From Pseudomonadota bacterium (lineage in GTDB: Bacteria; Myxococcota_A; Polyangia; Haliangiales; Haliangiaceae): a stretch of DNA of 29,668 bases. This document shows positions 22,151 through 29,668 of this stretch, in pieces. Below the pieces are notes generated by a model, which saw only the letters and a program-made list of their open reading frames with translations, ran no database searches and had not been told where the DNA came from. The stretch covers positions 1 to 29,668 of the forward strand of contig JAEYYV010000132.1 of assembly GCA_023428295.1 (NCBI GenBank). Reading direction: 5' to 3'. Made by a program: the position numbers and the translations under genes. The number at the start of each line of letters is the position of its first letter. The stretch's first letter is position 1.

Positions 22151-22916
22151 AGTGGGCGTGGCTGGGGGTATCGATGGATCGGATCAGGCCGTCCTCGACG
22201 CGGACGACGCGATCCGAGAAGCGCTCGAGGCGCGGATCGTGAGTGACGACGACGACCGCGCGGCCGTGCTCGGTAGCGAGCTCGCGCAAGAGCTCCATCA
22301 CGGACAGCGCGGTCTTGGTGTCGAGCGCGGCGGTGGGCTCGTCACCGACGAGGATCGGTGGATTGCCACCGAGCGCGCGCGCGATGGCGACGCGTTGCTT
22401 CTGTCCGCCCGAGAGATCCGCGGGCACGTGGTGCATGCGCGGCCCGAGGCCGACCATGTCGAGAAGGCGCTTCGCCTCGGCGGTCGCCGTCTTGCCGGCC
22501 CTGGGATTCTTCATCTGGATCGCCATCGCAACGTTCTCGACGGCGGTCAGCGCGGGAAACAAGTTGAAGCCTTGGAACACGAAGCCGAAGTTGCGCGCGC
22601 GTAGTCCCGGCAGCTCGCGCTCGGTGAGCCCGGCGACGTTCTTGCCCTCGAGCCACACCTGGCCCGAGGTCGGCGTCAGCAAGAGGCCGAGGATCGAGAT
22701 CAGCGTGGTCTTGCCGGAGCCCGACGGGCCTTCGATCAGCGTGACCTCGCCGGCCTTGATGTCGAGCGTGGCGTTCGCCAGCGCGGCGACAGCGTTCTCG
22801 CCGCTGCCATAGGTCTTGCCGATGTCGACCAAGCGCGCGAGGACATCGCCATGCGCGATCTTCGACGCAGCTGGCAGCGACGGATACGTATCGGAGAGTG
22901 CGAGTGCAGCGGTCAT
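22149..22916 (-). CDS. ABC transporter ATP-binding protein (MacB/LolD/DevA type)
   Basis: A 255-residue cytoplasmic ATPase. Walker A is GPSGSGKT (63-70), the Q loop is at Gln115, the signature LSGGQKQR begins at 168, Walker B is ILVGDEP with Glu193 as catalytic base, and the H loop has His226. All are intact. The FVFQGFNLFPALTAVENV stretch and ISILGLLLTPTSG are typical of the MacB/LolD/DevA class, which powers FtsX-like permeases. An AAGGAG site (22925-22930) stands 8 bases before ATG 22916 and overlaps the permease stop, so the gene is translated right after the permease. The first 25 residues before the core domain are unusual but short. Confidence 0.95.
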   Translation of the reverse strand: MTAALALSDTYPSLPAASKIAHGDVLARLVDIGKTYGSGENAVAALANATLDIKAGEVTLIEGPSGSGKTTLISILGLLLTPTSGQVWLEGKNVAGLTERELPGLRARNFGFVFQGFNLFPALTAVENVAMAIQMKNPRAGKTATAEAKRLLDMVGLGPRMHHVPADLSGGQKQRVAIARALGGNPPILVGDEPTAALDTKTALSVMELLRELATEHGRAVVVVTHDPRLERFSDRVVRVEDGLIRSIDTPSHAH

Positions 22917-22929
22917 GGAGGTGGCTCCT

Positions 22930-24063
22930 TCAGGCCTTGAACACCGAGGCGGGATCGAGGCGAAGCACTTTGACGATGGAGAGCAGTGCGGCGAACGCGC
23001 ACATCACGGCGGTGATCACGAGCGTGGTGACGTACAGCTCGGGAGACAGCGCGACGGTCAAGTTCGCGCCCTTCATCGCGGCGCGCATCCCCATCGCGAG
23101 CGGCGCACCCACGATGAAGCCGAGCGCTGCGCTGATCATCGCTTGCGAGAGGATGACCTTCACGACGGCGCTGTTCTTCGCCCCCATCGCTTTGAGCGTG
23201 CCGTACTCGCGGATGTACTGGAGCGTGCCCGAGTAGAGGATCTGTCCGACGACGACGAAGCCGACGATGATGCCGAGCACCGCGGTGGTGAAGAAGCCCG
23301 CGCCGACACCCGTGCGCGTCGACCAGTAGCTGCGCGTGCGCGAGGACATGTCCTTCGTCGTGTACGCGGCGAGGTTCGGCAGCATGTTGATGCGCGCCTT
23401 CACCGCGTCGATCGAGTGCCCGGGCGCGACCTTCACCAGCACGTAGGTGACCGGTTCTTCGCCGAGCTGCGGCATGAAGCTGCGCGCGGTGCGCAGGTCG
23501 GTGAAGATGATCGGCGACGTGGTGAACGAGCGGATGCCACTCGTCATCGCGACGAGCTCGGCACGCACGCCGCTGATCTCGGTTTGGTGACCGATGCGAT
23601 CGATGTGCAGCTTCGAGTACTCCGTGGTGTCGATGACGATCGCGCCTGGCTGACTCAAGCGGTTCGCGTCGCCCTTCACGACATTCCATGGTGCGAGCAG
23701 CGGCGTTCGTCCGGGAACCGTCTCGACACCGAGGATCTGTGCGCCGAGGTCACCACCGTCGGGCAACTTCACCTGCGCGAAGTTGAGCAGCACGCGATCC
23801 GCCTGCTGCACACCCTCGACCGACGCGACCTTGTAGTACGTGCGCTCGTCGAACGGAGTCGCGAACTCGAACGAGTCGTTGCTCTTCTTGCCGACCCAGA
23901 TGTCGGCCTTGCTCGCGTCGATCACCGCCGACGCCGTGTCCATGAAGCCGAAGTAGAGGCCCACTTGGACGAGGACGAGCATCACGCTGACGGAGACGCC
24001 CGCGATCGCGACGATGAAGCGAAGGCGATCATGGAGGAGGAGCTTGCGAGCCAGCGTCCACAT
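22930..24063 (-). CDS. ABC transporter permease, FtsX-like (DevC type)
   Basis: A 377-residue inner-membrane protein. The first membrane helix (FIVAIAGVSVSVMLVLVQVGL) is followed by a roughly 200-residue periplasmic domain, then three C-terminal helices (about 258-280, 308-335 and 345-366), the MacB/FtsX plan. YIREYGTLKAMGA is the conserved cytoplasmic coupling stretch of this class. The N-terminal RKLLLHDRLRF also matches DevC-type permeases. It forms the exporter with the ATPase (13 bases downstream) and the adaptor. The start is ATG 24063 and no ribosome site is seen. The upstream 195-base gap to the histidine kinase contains direct and inverted repeats (24148-24181) that could be an operator. 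Confidence 0.92.
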   Translation of the reverse strand: MWTLARKLLLHDRLRFIVAIAGVSVSVMLVLVQVGLYFGFMDTASAVIDASKADIWVGKKSNDSFEFATPFDERTYYKVASVEGVQQADRVLLNFAQVKLPDGGDLGAQILGVETVPGRTPLLAPWNVVKGDANRLSQPGAIVIDTTEYSKLHIDRIGHQTEISGVRAELVAMTSGIRSFTTSPIIFTDLRTARSFMPQLGEEPVTYVLVKVAPGHSIDAVKARINMLPNLAAYTTKDMSSRTRSYWSTRTGVGAGFFTTAVLGIIVGFVVVGQILYSGTLQYIREYGTLKAMGAKNSAVVKVILSQAMISAALGFIVGAPLAMGMRAAMKGANLTVALSPELYVTTLVITAVMCAFAALLSIVKVLRLDPASVFKA

Positions 24064-24147
24064 GGTGGGACGGTCAGAGCAACCCTCGGGCCGCCGGCTA
24101 GCTCACCGGTTCCGCGGACTTAGCGCGTCGCGATCGAACCCAGCGAA

Positions 24148-24181
24148 GTAACTATTCGTTACCCCGAAACGTTTCGTTGCC
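24148..24181. promoter_or_regulatory. Candidate operator: inverted and direct repeats between the ABC permease and histidine kinase genes
   Basis: CGAAACGTTTCG (24165-24176) is a perfect 12-base palindrome. GTAAC-tattc-GTTAC (24148-24162) is a perfect inverted repeat. On the minus strand GGCAACGAAA and GGTAACGAAT form a 10-base direct repeat (8 matches) with an 18-base offset. This cluster is AT-richer than its surroundings. It lies about 85 bases before the permease start and 78 before the kinase start. Which protein binds is unknown. Confidence 0.45.
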
Positions 24182-24258
24182 GCCGACGGCAGAGTGACAG
24201 CGCGCGGCGCTGCGGCGTTGTCCTCGGTACGGTCGATGGAGCCACGCAGGTTTTGGGC

Positions 24259-26544
24259 GTGTTCGACCTGCCCGAGAATCGCAATCCGACGGTCGGGAAG
24301 TACGACGAGAACGAGCTACGCTCTCCGGTGGTGACCGGGGACCCGTACCGCGTTGTCTTCGAGCGGATGTCGGCAGGAGCCGCTCGCTGTCGCGCTCGAC
24401 GTGACGGCTCGACGATCCGCGTCGAGGTGATCGAGCAGAACCTCGCCTTCGCGGCCATGCGGTCGCAGCTCCCCGCGCTGTACGAAGCCATCGCACGCGT
24501 GCAGGAGAGCGGGCAGGCGGAGATCGTGTCGCTACATCGCGGTGCCTCGCTCTCGTGCTCGCTGTTTCCCGCTGGCCCCGACGAGGTCGTGGTGGTCATC
24601 GAGCAGAATCGCTTCGAGCTCGCGTTTCATGGCAACGCGGCCGCGATGGTGATCGCACATCAGCACGACCTGCGGATCATTGACCTCAATCAGCGGTGCC
24701 TCGAGATGTTCGGCGTGACGCGCGAAGAGATCATCGGGCGAACCCCGTCATCCATGGGCCTGCTCAGCGAGGCCGACGCGAAGAATCGGATCGCGATGCA
24801 CCGGCAGTCCGACGGGGGATGGGACATGGAGCAGGTCGTGAGAACGCGCGCCGGTGCGCGGTTGACAGTGCTCGCGAGCGCGCGGCCGATCCAGCTGCCC
24901 GAAGGGCCATGCACGCTGACCACGCTGATCGACATCTCCGACCGCAAACACGCGGAAGAGGCGTTCTCGCTCGCGTTCAGCGCGAGCCCTGCCGGCATGA
25001 TGCTCGTGAACGCGAGCGACGATACGATCGTCGCGGCGAACCAGCGCATGCTCGACATGACGCACTACGCGCGGGAGGACCTCGTCGGAAAACACATGAG
25101 CGCGTTCACGGTGCTCGCTCCCACGCGCGAGGAGCTGCTCGCGGAGGTGGCGCGCGCGGGGCGGCTGCGTGAAGTGGAGGTGCAGATCGGCCGGCGCGAC
25201 GGCAGCGGCGTGTGGACCCTCGCGTCGACGGAAGCGGTTCGCCTGCACGACGTCGTTCATCGCCTCTCCGTGTTCACCGAGATCACCGATCGCAAACAGC
25301 TCGAGCGTCGGCTCCTCACGCAACACGAGATCGGTCGGCTGCTCGCCGAGGCCCGGGATTCGAGTGTCCTGCCGCAGATTCTCGAGGCGCTGTGCCGCGG
25401 CGAGGTGTGGGATTGCGCTGCGCTGTGGTTGCCCGATGCGTCCGGGACGCTCGTCTGCCAAGGCACCTGGCACTACCTGGGGGCGATGCCGCTGTTCGAG
25501 TCCGCGATGTACGGACTCGTGCCGAGCGAGACGGGTGGTGTGATCGCGCACGTGCTCGCGACCGGCGAGCTCGAGGCGCACGCGCTCGCGACGCTGCCGC
25601 ATCCGTTCGCCGTCCAGGCCTACGCGATGGGCCTGCACTCGCTCGTGGTGTTCCCGATCCTTCGCGGCTCCGATGTGCTCGGCGTGGCGCTGATGGCGGC
25701 GCGCGACGAGCGCGCGATGCTCGACGGGGCCGATCCTCGCCTCCTCGAATCCGTCGGGCGCATGATCGGCATGTTCGTCGAGCGCACGCGCGCCGAGGCC
25801 AAGCTTCGGCAGCTGAACATCGAGCTCGAAGATCGGATCGACGCACGCACGCAGGAGCTCGAGAGCTCGAACCGGGATCTCGAGGCGTTCTCCTCGTCGG
25901 TGTCCCACGATCTCCGCGCGCCGCTGCGCGCGATTCAAGGCTTCTCGCAGGTGATGCTCGAGGACTACGGCGAGCTCCTTCCCGAGGAAGCGAAGGCGAC
26001 GCTCGGTCGCATTCACGCGAGCGGCGTTCGCCTACGCATGCTGATCGATCAGCTGCTGTCGTTCGCACGTCTGGGACGAGGGCGCCTGAATCGCGAGACG
26101 GTCGATCTCGACGCGATGGTGCGCTCGGTCCTCGACGAGCTCGTCGCCCATCGCGATCTCGGTGACAAGCTCGCGATGGAGTTGCAGCCGCTCGGTACGT
26201 GCAACGCGGATCCGACGCTCTTGCGCGCGGTGTGGACGAACCTCCTCGACAACGCGCTCAAGTACAGCCGCGATCGCGATCCGATCCGCATCGAGGTGGG
26301 GCGCGAGCAGCGCGGCGACACCACCGTGTACTTCGTGCGCGACAACGGCGTCGGCTTCGACATGGCGCAGGCGGATCGCCTGTTCGGCGTGTTCCAACGC
26401 CTGCACGCTGCGAGCGAGTTCGAGGGCACGGGCGTCGGGCTCGCGAACGTGCGCCGCGTCATCGAGCGGCATCGCGGGACCGTCGGTGCGACGTCCGTGA
26501 TCGGCGAGGGTAGCCGCTTCGAGTTCACGCTCGGCAACGACTGA
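24259..26544 (+). CDS. Soluble sensor histidine kinase with PAS-PAS-GAF input
   Basis: A cytoplasmic kinase of about 761 residues, with no membrane segments. Approximate domains, numbered from the upstream TTG at 24253: an N-terminal PAS-like unit (30-115), PAS 1 (120-230), PAS 2 (235-350; ends FTEITDRKQLERR), GAF (355-510), coiled coil (510-545), HisKA with the phosphorylated His552 in SVSHDLRAPLRAIQGFSQ, and the ATPase domain (650-763) with N box LLDNALKYS and G boxes VRDNGVGFDM and GTGVGLANVRRVIERH. The layout recalls phytochrome-like kinases but no chromophore Cys is obvious. Start: TTG 24253 or GTG 24259; AGG at 24248-24250 favours the latter. No response regulator adjoins on this strand, so the partner is elsewhere; the opposing regulator could be a candidate. 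The stop is 5 bases from the convergent kinase stop. Confidence 0.88.
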   Translation: MFDLPENRNPTVGKYDENELRSPVVTGDPYRVVFERMSAGAARCRARRDGSTIRVEVIEQNLAFAAMRSQLPALYEAIARVQESGQAEIVSLHRGASLSCSLFPAGPDEVVVVIEQNRFELAFHGNAAAMVIAHQHDLRIIDLNQRCLEMFGVTREEIIGRTPSSMGLLSEADAKNRIAMHRQSDGGWDMEQVVRTRAGARLTVLASARPIQLPEGPCTLTTLIDISDRKHAEEAFSLAFSASPAGMMLVNASDDTIVAANQRMLDMTHYAREDLVGKHMSAFTVLAPTREELLAEVARAGRLREVEVQIGRRDGSGVWTLASTEAVRLHDVVHRLSVFTEITDRKQLERRLLTQHEIGRLLAEARDSSVLPQILEALCRGEVWDCAALWLPDASGTLVCQGTWHYLGAMPLFESAMYGLVPSETGGVIAHVLATGELEAHALATLPHPFAVQAYAMGLHSLVVFPILRGSDVLGVALMAARDERAMLDGADPRLLESVGRMIGMFVERTRAEAKLRQLNIELEDRIDARTQELESSNRDLEAFSSSVSHDLRAPLRAIQGFSQVMLEDYGELLPEEAKATLGRIHASGVRLRMLIDQLLSFARLGRGRLNRETVDLDAMVRSVLDELVAHRDLGDKLAMELQPLGTCNADPTLLRAVWTNLLDNALKYSRDRDPIRIEVGREQRGDTTVYFVRDNGVGFDMAQADRLFGVFQRLHAASEFEGTGVGLANVRRVIERHRGTVGATSVIGEGSRFEFTLGND

Positions 26545-26549
26545 AGCGG

Positions 26550-28451
26550 CTACGCGGCCGGCAGGACCACGGTGAACGTCGAGCCCTCGCCGGGCGTCGA
26601 GCGCACCCGGATGTCGCCGCCGTGCGCGCGCACGACCTTGTGACAGATCGCGAGTCCGAGGCCCGTCCCGTCGGGGCGCGTCGTGAAGAACGGCTCGAAG
26701 ATGCGCGCGAGATCCGCGGTCTCGATGCCGCGGCCCTTGTCCTCGACTTCGATCGCCACCTGTCCGTCGTTCGCGGGAATTGCACGCAGCGTCACCTCGG
26801 CGCCGGGCCTGGACGCGTCGGCTGCGTTTCCGACGAGGTTCGACAGCACCTGTCGCAGTCGCTGTGGATCACCGTGGACCGTGAGGTCCGAGTGCGGACG
26901 GCACACGAGCGCGACGCCGCGCTCGGAGAGCACCGGCGACAGGCCCTTCGCCGCGTCCTCGATCAGCTCGTCGACATCGATCGGCTCCGCGGCGAGCCTC
27001 ACGGGCTTGGCGAAGTCGAGGATCTCGGCGACAGACTTGTCGAGGCGCGCCAGCTCTTCGAGCGCGATATCGAGATGCTCGCGATCGTCGTCGGACAGCG
27101 TCGTCAGCTTGCGCCGCAGGATCTGAACATTGAGCGAGATGCTCGTCAGCGGCGTGCGGATGTCATGCGCGATCGCTGCAGCGAACTGGCCGAGCGCGGC
27201 GAGGCGGCGGGCGTCGTCGAGAGCGGACACCGCTTGTGCGCGCTCCACGGCGAGCGCGACACGGGCTGCGAGATCGCGCGTGACGAGGTACGTGTCGCGA
27301 TCGAGCGTGCCGCCCTTGATGTAGAACGCGCCGACGAGCGTGCGTTCGGCGCCGAGCGCCGGAACGATGAGCTGGGCAGGCAGCACGATCTTGCTCTGAT
27401 CGCAGCGAATCGGTTGATCGTTTGCGAGCTCGTCGATCGAGGCTCGCGTCAGCTCCGCGACGAGATCCGTGTACGGCACCCACCGCACCTGCGATCCGTC
27501 GCCGAAGGCGGCGATGCGCTGCGTGGCCTCGGCGATCGCGCCGGGCGCGTCGGCGGGGATGGGATCGCCTTGCACGCCGAGTCGTCGCGCGCGCCGCTCG
27601 TCGAGACTCGCGAGCACGCGGCGCTCCACGCGCGGATAGAGCTTCACGCTCAGCGCCGTGAGCGCGAGCGGCAGGAGCGAGGTGCCGAACAGCGCGAGGT
27701 AGAACGCCTGCGTCGTCTCGATGTAGCGCACCGTCAGCCACAGCGAGCCGCCGGTGATGAGCAGCACGAACAGCGCGAGCGAGGTGATGGTGACGACCTC
27801 GGCCCCCGCGTTGCGCAAGGAGAACAGCTCCGTTCGCAACACTGTCGTGCCGATGAGCACGAAGCCGATCGACGTGGCGACGGTGGTCTCGACCCACACC
27901 GCCTCCTCGAACACGCCGAAGGCCGGCGCGACGCTGTAGGCGAGGAAACCGGCGACCCAGCGGAAGCCGATCGTGCCGAGGACGATCCGTGCGTCGCGCG
28001 CTTGCGTGCGCCGGTACGCGAAGACGAGCAGGAACACGACGGCGATGAACGATGGGACGAAGAAGGTGTACGTGACGAGCGTGTTCGGGCCCCACGGTCC
28101 GGCAACGCGAACCCCGGCGCTGGCGAGAGCGAGCACACCCCACGCGATGAGCAGCGCGCGCCATCGCCACCGCATCGGGCGATGGTTGGGGAAGCTCGAG
28201 ATGAACTCGAACGTGATCAGCGCGAGCGCGATCGTTCCGATCGTGCATGGCACGAGGACTCCGCGCGACACGATCGAACCGCCGGTGAGGACGTTGAGTC
28301 CGCGCCACGCGGACATCGCCGCATCGATGATGATGAGCGTGCCGAACACGAGGTTGTCTCGGCGGTACGCGTTGCGCAGCGTCAGGATCGCGTAGCTCAC
28401 GCCGACGAGCGCGATCGCGATCGGGATGAGGCCGACGTAGTTGCCGTTCAT
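26550..28451 (-). CDS. Membrane sensor histidine kinase
   Basis: A 633-residue kinase from ATG 28451. The N-terminal 270 residues hold about eight membrane helices (for example YVGLIPIAIALVGVSYAIL, TFFVPSFIAVVFLLVFAY, TITSLALFVLLITGGSLWL). A cytoplasmic GAF-like region follows (about 290-405), then HisKA with His429 in AAAIAHDIRTPLTSISLNV. The ATPase domain has N box NLVGNAADAS, G1 EDKGRGIETAD and G2 DGTGLGLAICHKVVRAHGG. All kinase motifs are complete. The pairing with the NtrC-type regulator upstream is expected: gene order is regulator, 25-codon ORF, kinase, each joined by a 4-base ATGA overlap. A multi-helix N-terminus suggests sensing of a membrane or envelope state. The start is set by the overlap with the small ORF. 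Confidence 0.92.
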   Translation of the reverse strand: MNGNYVGLIPIAIALVGVSYAILTLRNAYRRDNLVFGTLIIIDAAMSAWRGLNVLTGGSIVSRGVLVPCTIGTIALALITFEFISSFPNHRPMRWRWRALLIAWGVLALASAGVRVAGPWGPNTLVTYTFFVPSFIAVVFLLVFAYRRTQARDARIVLGTIGFRWVAGFLAYSVAPAFGVFEEAVWVETTVATSIGFVLIGTTVLRTELFSLRNAGAEVVTITSLALFVLLITGGSLWLTVRYIETTQAFYLALFGTSLLPLALTALSVKLYPRVERRVLASLDERRARRLGVQGDPIPADAPGAIAEATQRIAAFGDGSQVRWVPYTDLVAELTRASIDELANDQPIRCDQSKIVLPAQLIVPALGAERTLVGAFYIKGGTLDRDTYLVTRDLAARVALAVERAQAVSALDDARRLAALGQFAAAIAHDIRTPLTSISLNVQILRRKLTTLSDDDREHLDIALEELARLDKSVAEILDFAKPVRLAAEPIDVDELIEDAAKGLSPVLSERGVALVCRPHSDLTVHGDPQRLRQVLSNLVGNAADASRPGAEVTLRAIPANDGQVAIEVEDKGRGIETADLARIFEPFFTTRPDGTGLGLAICHKVVRAHGGDIRVRSTPGEGSTFTVVLPAA

Positions 28452-28525
28452 GACACCACCGCGCGGAACGCACGGCGGACCGCGTACGCGGCGCCGAGCA
28501 GCGCGAGCACGCAGCACGTGCTCAT
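28448..28525 (-). CDS. 25-residue hydrophobic microprotein or coupling ORF between regulator and kinase
   Basis: The frame starts at ATG 28525 and ends with TGA 28450-28448. Its ATG overlaps the regulator's stop (ATGA), and its stop overlaps the kinase ATG (ATGA), so it is spliced precisely between the two. The product MSTCCVLALLGAAYAVRRAF continues for five residues; it has a hydrophobic helix of about 13 residues (VLALLGAAYAV) with two Cys at the front and Arg-rich end, a possible single membrane segment. It could be a true microprotein, for example acting on the membrane kinase, or simply a coupling sequence that lets ribosomes pass from regulator to kinase. There are no homology or expression data, so the coding claim rests on the double overlap. 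Confidence 0.5.
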   Translation of the reverse strand: MSTCCVLALLGAAYAVRRAFRAVVS

Positions 28526-29668
28526 GACGCCTCGCCCTTGGGGGGCACGCGCAGGCCGTACTCCTCGATCTTGCGATCCAGCGTCGGTCGCGAGATGTCG
28601 AGGATCGCGCACGCGCGCCGCTTGTTCCACTCGGTGTGAGCGAGCACCCGGACGATGTGACGGCGCTCGATCTCGCGCAGCGTCGGCAGTGCGCCTTCGT
28701 TGTCCGCTTCCGCGCCCGGTGCGGTGGGGGCATCGCCCGTCGAGATACCACCGAGTGGGAGGAACGTCTCGTCGAGGACATCGCTCTTGGCGAGGACGAC
28801 CGCGCGGGTCAGCGTGTTCTCGAGCTCGCGCACGTTGCCGGGCCACGAGTACGCCGAGAGCCGGGCGAGGGCAGTGGGCGTCACGTACCGCACGTCCTTC
28901 TGGAGGTCGTGATTGATCTTCGCGAGCAAGCCCTCGACGAGCGTCGGGATGTCGCTCGGGCGTTCGCGCAGCGGGGGAAGCGCGATCTCCACGACGCGGA
29001 GGCGGTAGTAGAGATCCTCGCGGAACGTTCCTTTGGCGACCATCGCCGCTAGATCTCGATGCGTCGCGGCAATCACGCGCGCTTCGAGCTGCATGGGCTT
29101 GGCATCGCCGACGCGCTCGTAGGTCCGCTCCTGAAGCACCCGAAGCAGCTTGGCTTGCAGATCGAGTGGAATCTCAGCGATTTCATCGAGGAACAGCGTT
29201 CCCTTACGCGCGAGCTCGAGCCGGCCGGGCCGATCGGCGACGGCGCCCGTGAACGCGCCCTTCACGTGGCCGAACAGCTCGCTCTCGAGAACACCGGGAG
29301 CGAGCGCGGTGCAGTTCACGGCGACGAAGGGCTGCTCGGGCGCGTTGGACGATGCGTGGATTGCCTTGGCCACCAGCTCCTTGCCGGTGCCCGACTCGCC
29401 GATGATGAGGACGGGCGCCTTGGTCGTCGAGACCGAGCCGATCTGCTTCCACACGTCGCGGATCGCGGTGCTCTTGCCGAGGATGTCGCCCGCGTGATGC
29501 GGTGCTTGCGCGACCTCGTGCAGGTTCTCGCGATCGGTGCGCGCCTCGATCGCTCGCTTCACCACCTCGCGCAAGCGATCGATATCGACTGGCTTCACGA
29601 GGTACTCGTACGCACCGAGCTTGATCGCCTTGACGGTGGACTGCATGTCGTCGCGCGCGGTGACGACC
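28522..29668 (-). CDS. NtrC-family response regulator (sigma-54 activator), N-terminus outside the window
   Basis: The frame is open to the last base; visible residues begin VVTARDDMQSTVKAIKLGAYEYLVKPVD, the end of a receiver domain including the Lys that follows the phosphorylation site (not visible). The AAA+ domain has Walker A GESGTGKE, the GAFTGA loop that contacts sigma-54 (HVKGAFTGAVADRPG), Walker B GTLFLDEIAE, and sensor residues in EDLYYRLRVVEI. The C-terminal Fis-type helix-turn-helix ends with RRACAILDISRPTLDRKIEEYGL. It should activate sigma-54 promoters when phosphorylated, probably by the kinase two frames downstream. An internal ATG at 29646 is not the start. The TGA stop overlaps the 25-residue ORF (ATGA). 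Confidence 0.95.
   Translation of the reverse strand, partial: VVTARDDMQSTVKAIKLGAYEYLVKPVDIDRLREVVKRAIEARTDRENLHEVAQAPHHAGDILGKSTAIRDVWKQIGSVSTTKAPVLIIGESGTGKELVAKAIHASSNAPEQPFVAVNCTALAPGVLESELFGHVKGAFTGAVADRPGRLELARKGTLFLDEIAEIPLDLQAKLLRVLQERTYERVGDAKPMQLEARVIAATHRDLAAMVAKGTFREDLYYRLRVVEIALPPLRERPSDIPTLVEGLLAKINHDLQKDVRYVTPTALARLSAYSWPGNVRELENTLTRAVVLAKSDVLDETFLPLGGISTGDAPTAPGAEADNEGALPTLREIERRHIVRVLAHTEWNKRRACAILDISRPTLDRKIEEYGLRVPPKGEAS

Noticed and set aside
26540..26555. Possible terminator between the two convergent histidine kinase genes
   Set aside because: Only five bases separate the stops, and I see no stem with a U-run.
26622..28916. A 764-codon open frame on the plus strand opposite the membrane kinase
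   Set aside because: It mirrors a kinase with intact H, N and G boxes on the other strand, and the product is low-complexity Arg/Glu/Asp. It is an antisense shadow.
1..29668. tRNA, rRNA, CRISPR repeats, insertion-sequence ends
   Set aside because: I looked for cloverleaf-type stems, regular short direct repeats with spacers and transposase motifs and saw none; a structural RNA search would be needed to exclude small ncRNAs.

Overview
The window is high-GC bacterial chromosomal DNA, tightly packed with genes and with no stretch over 300 bases lacking one. I see no rRNA, tRNA, CRISPR array or insertion sequence. The gene content points to the Myxococcota (former Deltaproteobacteria). It has a sigma factor of the lineage-specific Myxococcales type, a membrane Ser/Thr kinase with C-terminal TPRs, a WxxGxW-repeat secreted protein, several two-component sensors and an NtrC-type regulator. 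I cannot name the genus.

Layout. 1-545: C-terminal B12-binding end of a MeaA/ethylmalonyl-CoA mutase-type enzyme, cut by the window edge. 620-4555: a signalling locus with a sigma factor, a previously easy-to-miss 56-residue zinc-finger protein, and a convergent kinase whose N-terminus carries the same zinc finger. 4673-5358: two overlapping lipoprotein genes, the first Bor-like. 5426-9688: a large HEAT/DUF349 protein, an overlapping DUF99 protein and a small secreted protein. 9702-15672: alpha-glucan genes (GlgB branching enzyme and a GH57/DUF3536 protein), with a PepSY-like secreted protein, a DUF3088 thioredoxin-fold protein and a thioesterase.

15705-19385 is a peroxide-stress locus. oxyR is divergent from ahpC-ahpD across a clear OxyR box that touches the oxyR start codon. 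On the oxyR side two small membrane proteins and a ZntB/CorA transporter follow in the same direction. 19389-20366 encodes a secreted Trp-rich protein built of four modules with an exact 73-residue period. 20483-24063 is a minus-strand run: DevC-like permease, ATPase, membrane fusion protein and then a VanX-type D-Ala-D-Ala dipeptidase. 24259-29668 holds a soluble PAS-PAS-GAF histidine kinase on the plus strand, convergent with a minus-strand operon. That operon is an NtrC-type regulator (cut by the window end), a 25-residue microprotein and a membrane histidine kinase, joined by two ATGA overlaps.

Two themes run through the window. Genes are often coupled by 1-4 base overlaps. Several genes without a Shine-Dalgarno sequence have a TANNNT hexamer 5-9 bases before the start codon, which suggests leaderless transcripts. 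The best candidates for something undescribed are the paired zinc fingers (one on a kinase, one free) beside a sigma factor, the microprotein between regulator and sensor kinase, and the exact-period Trp-rich repeat protein.
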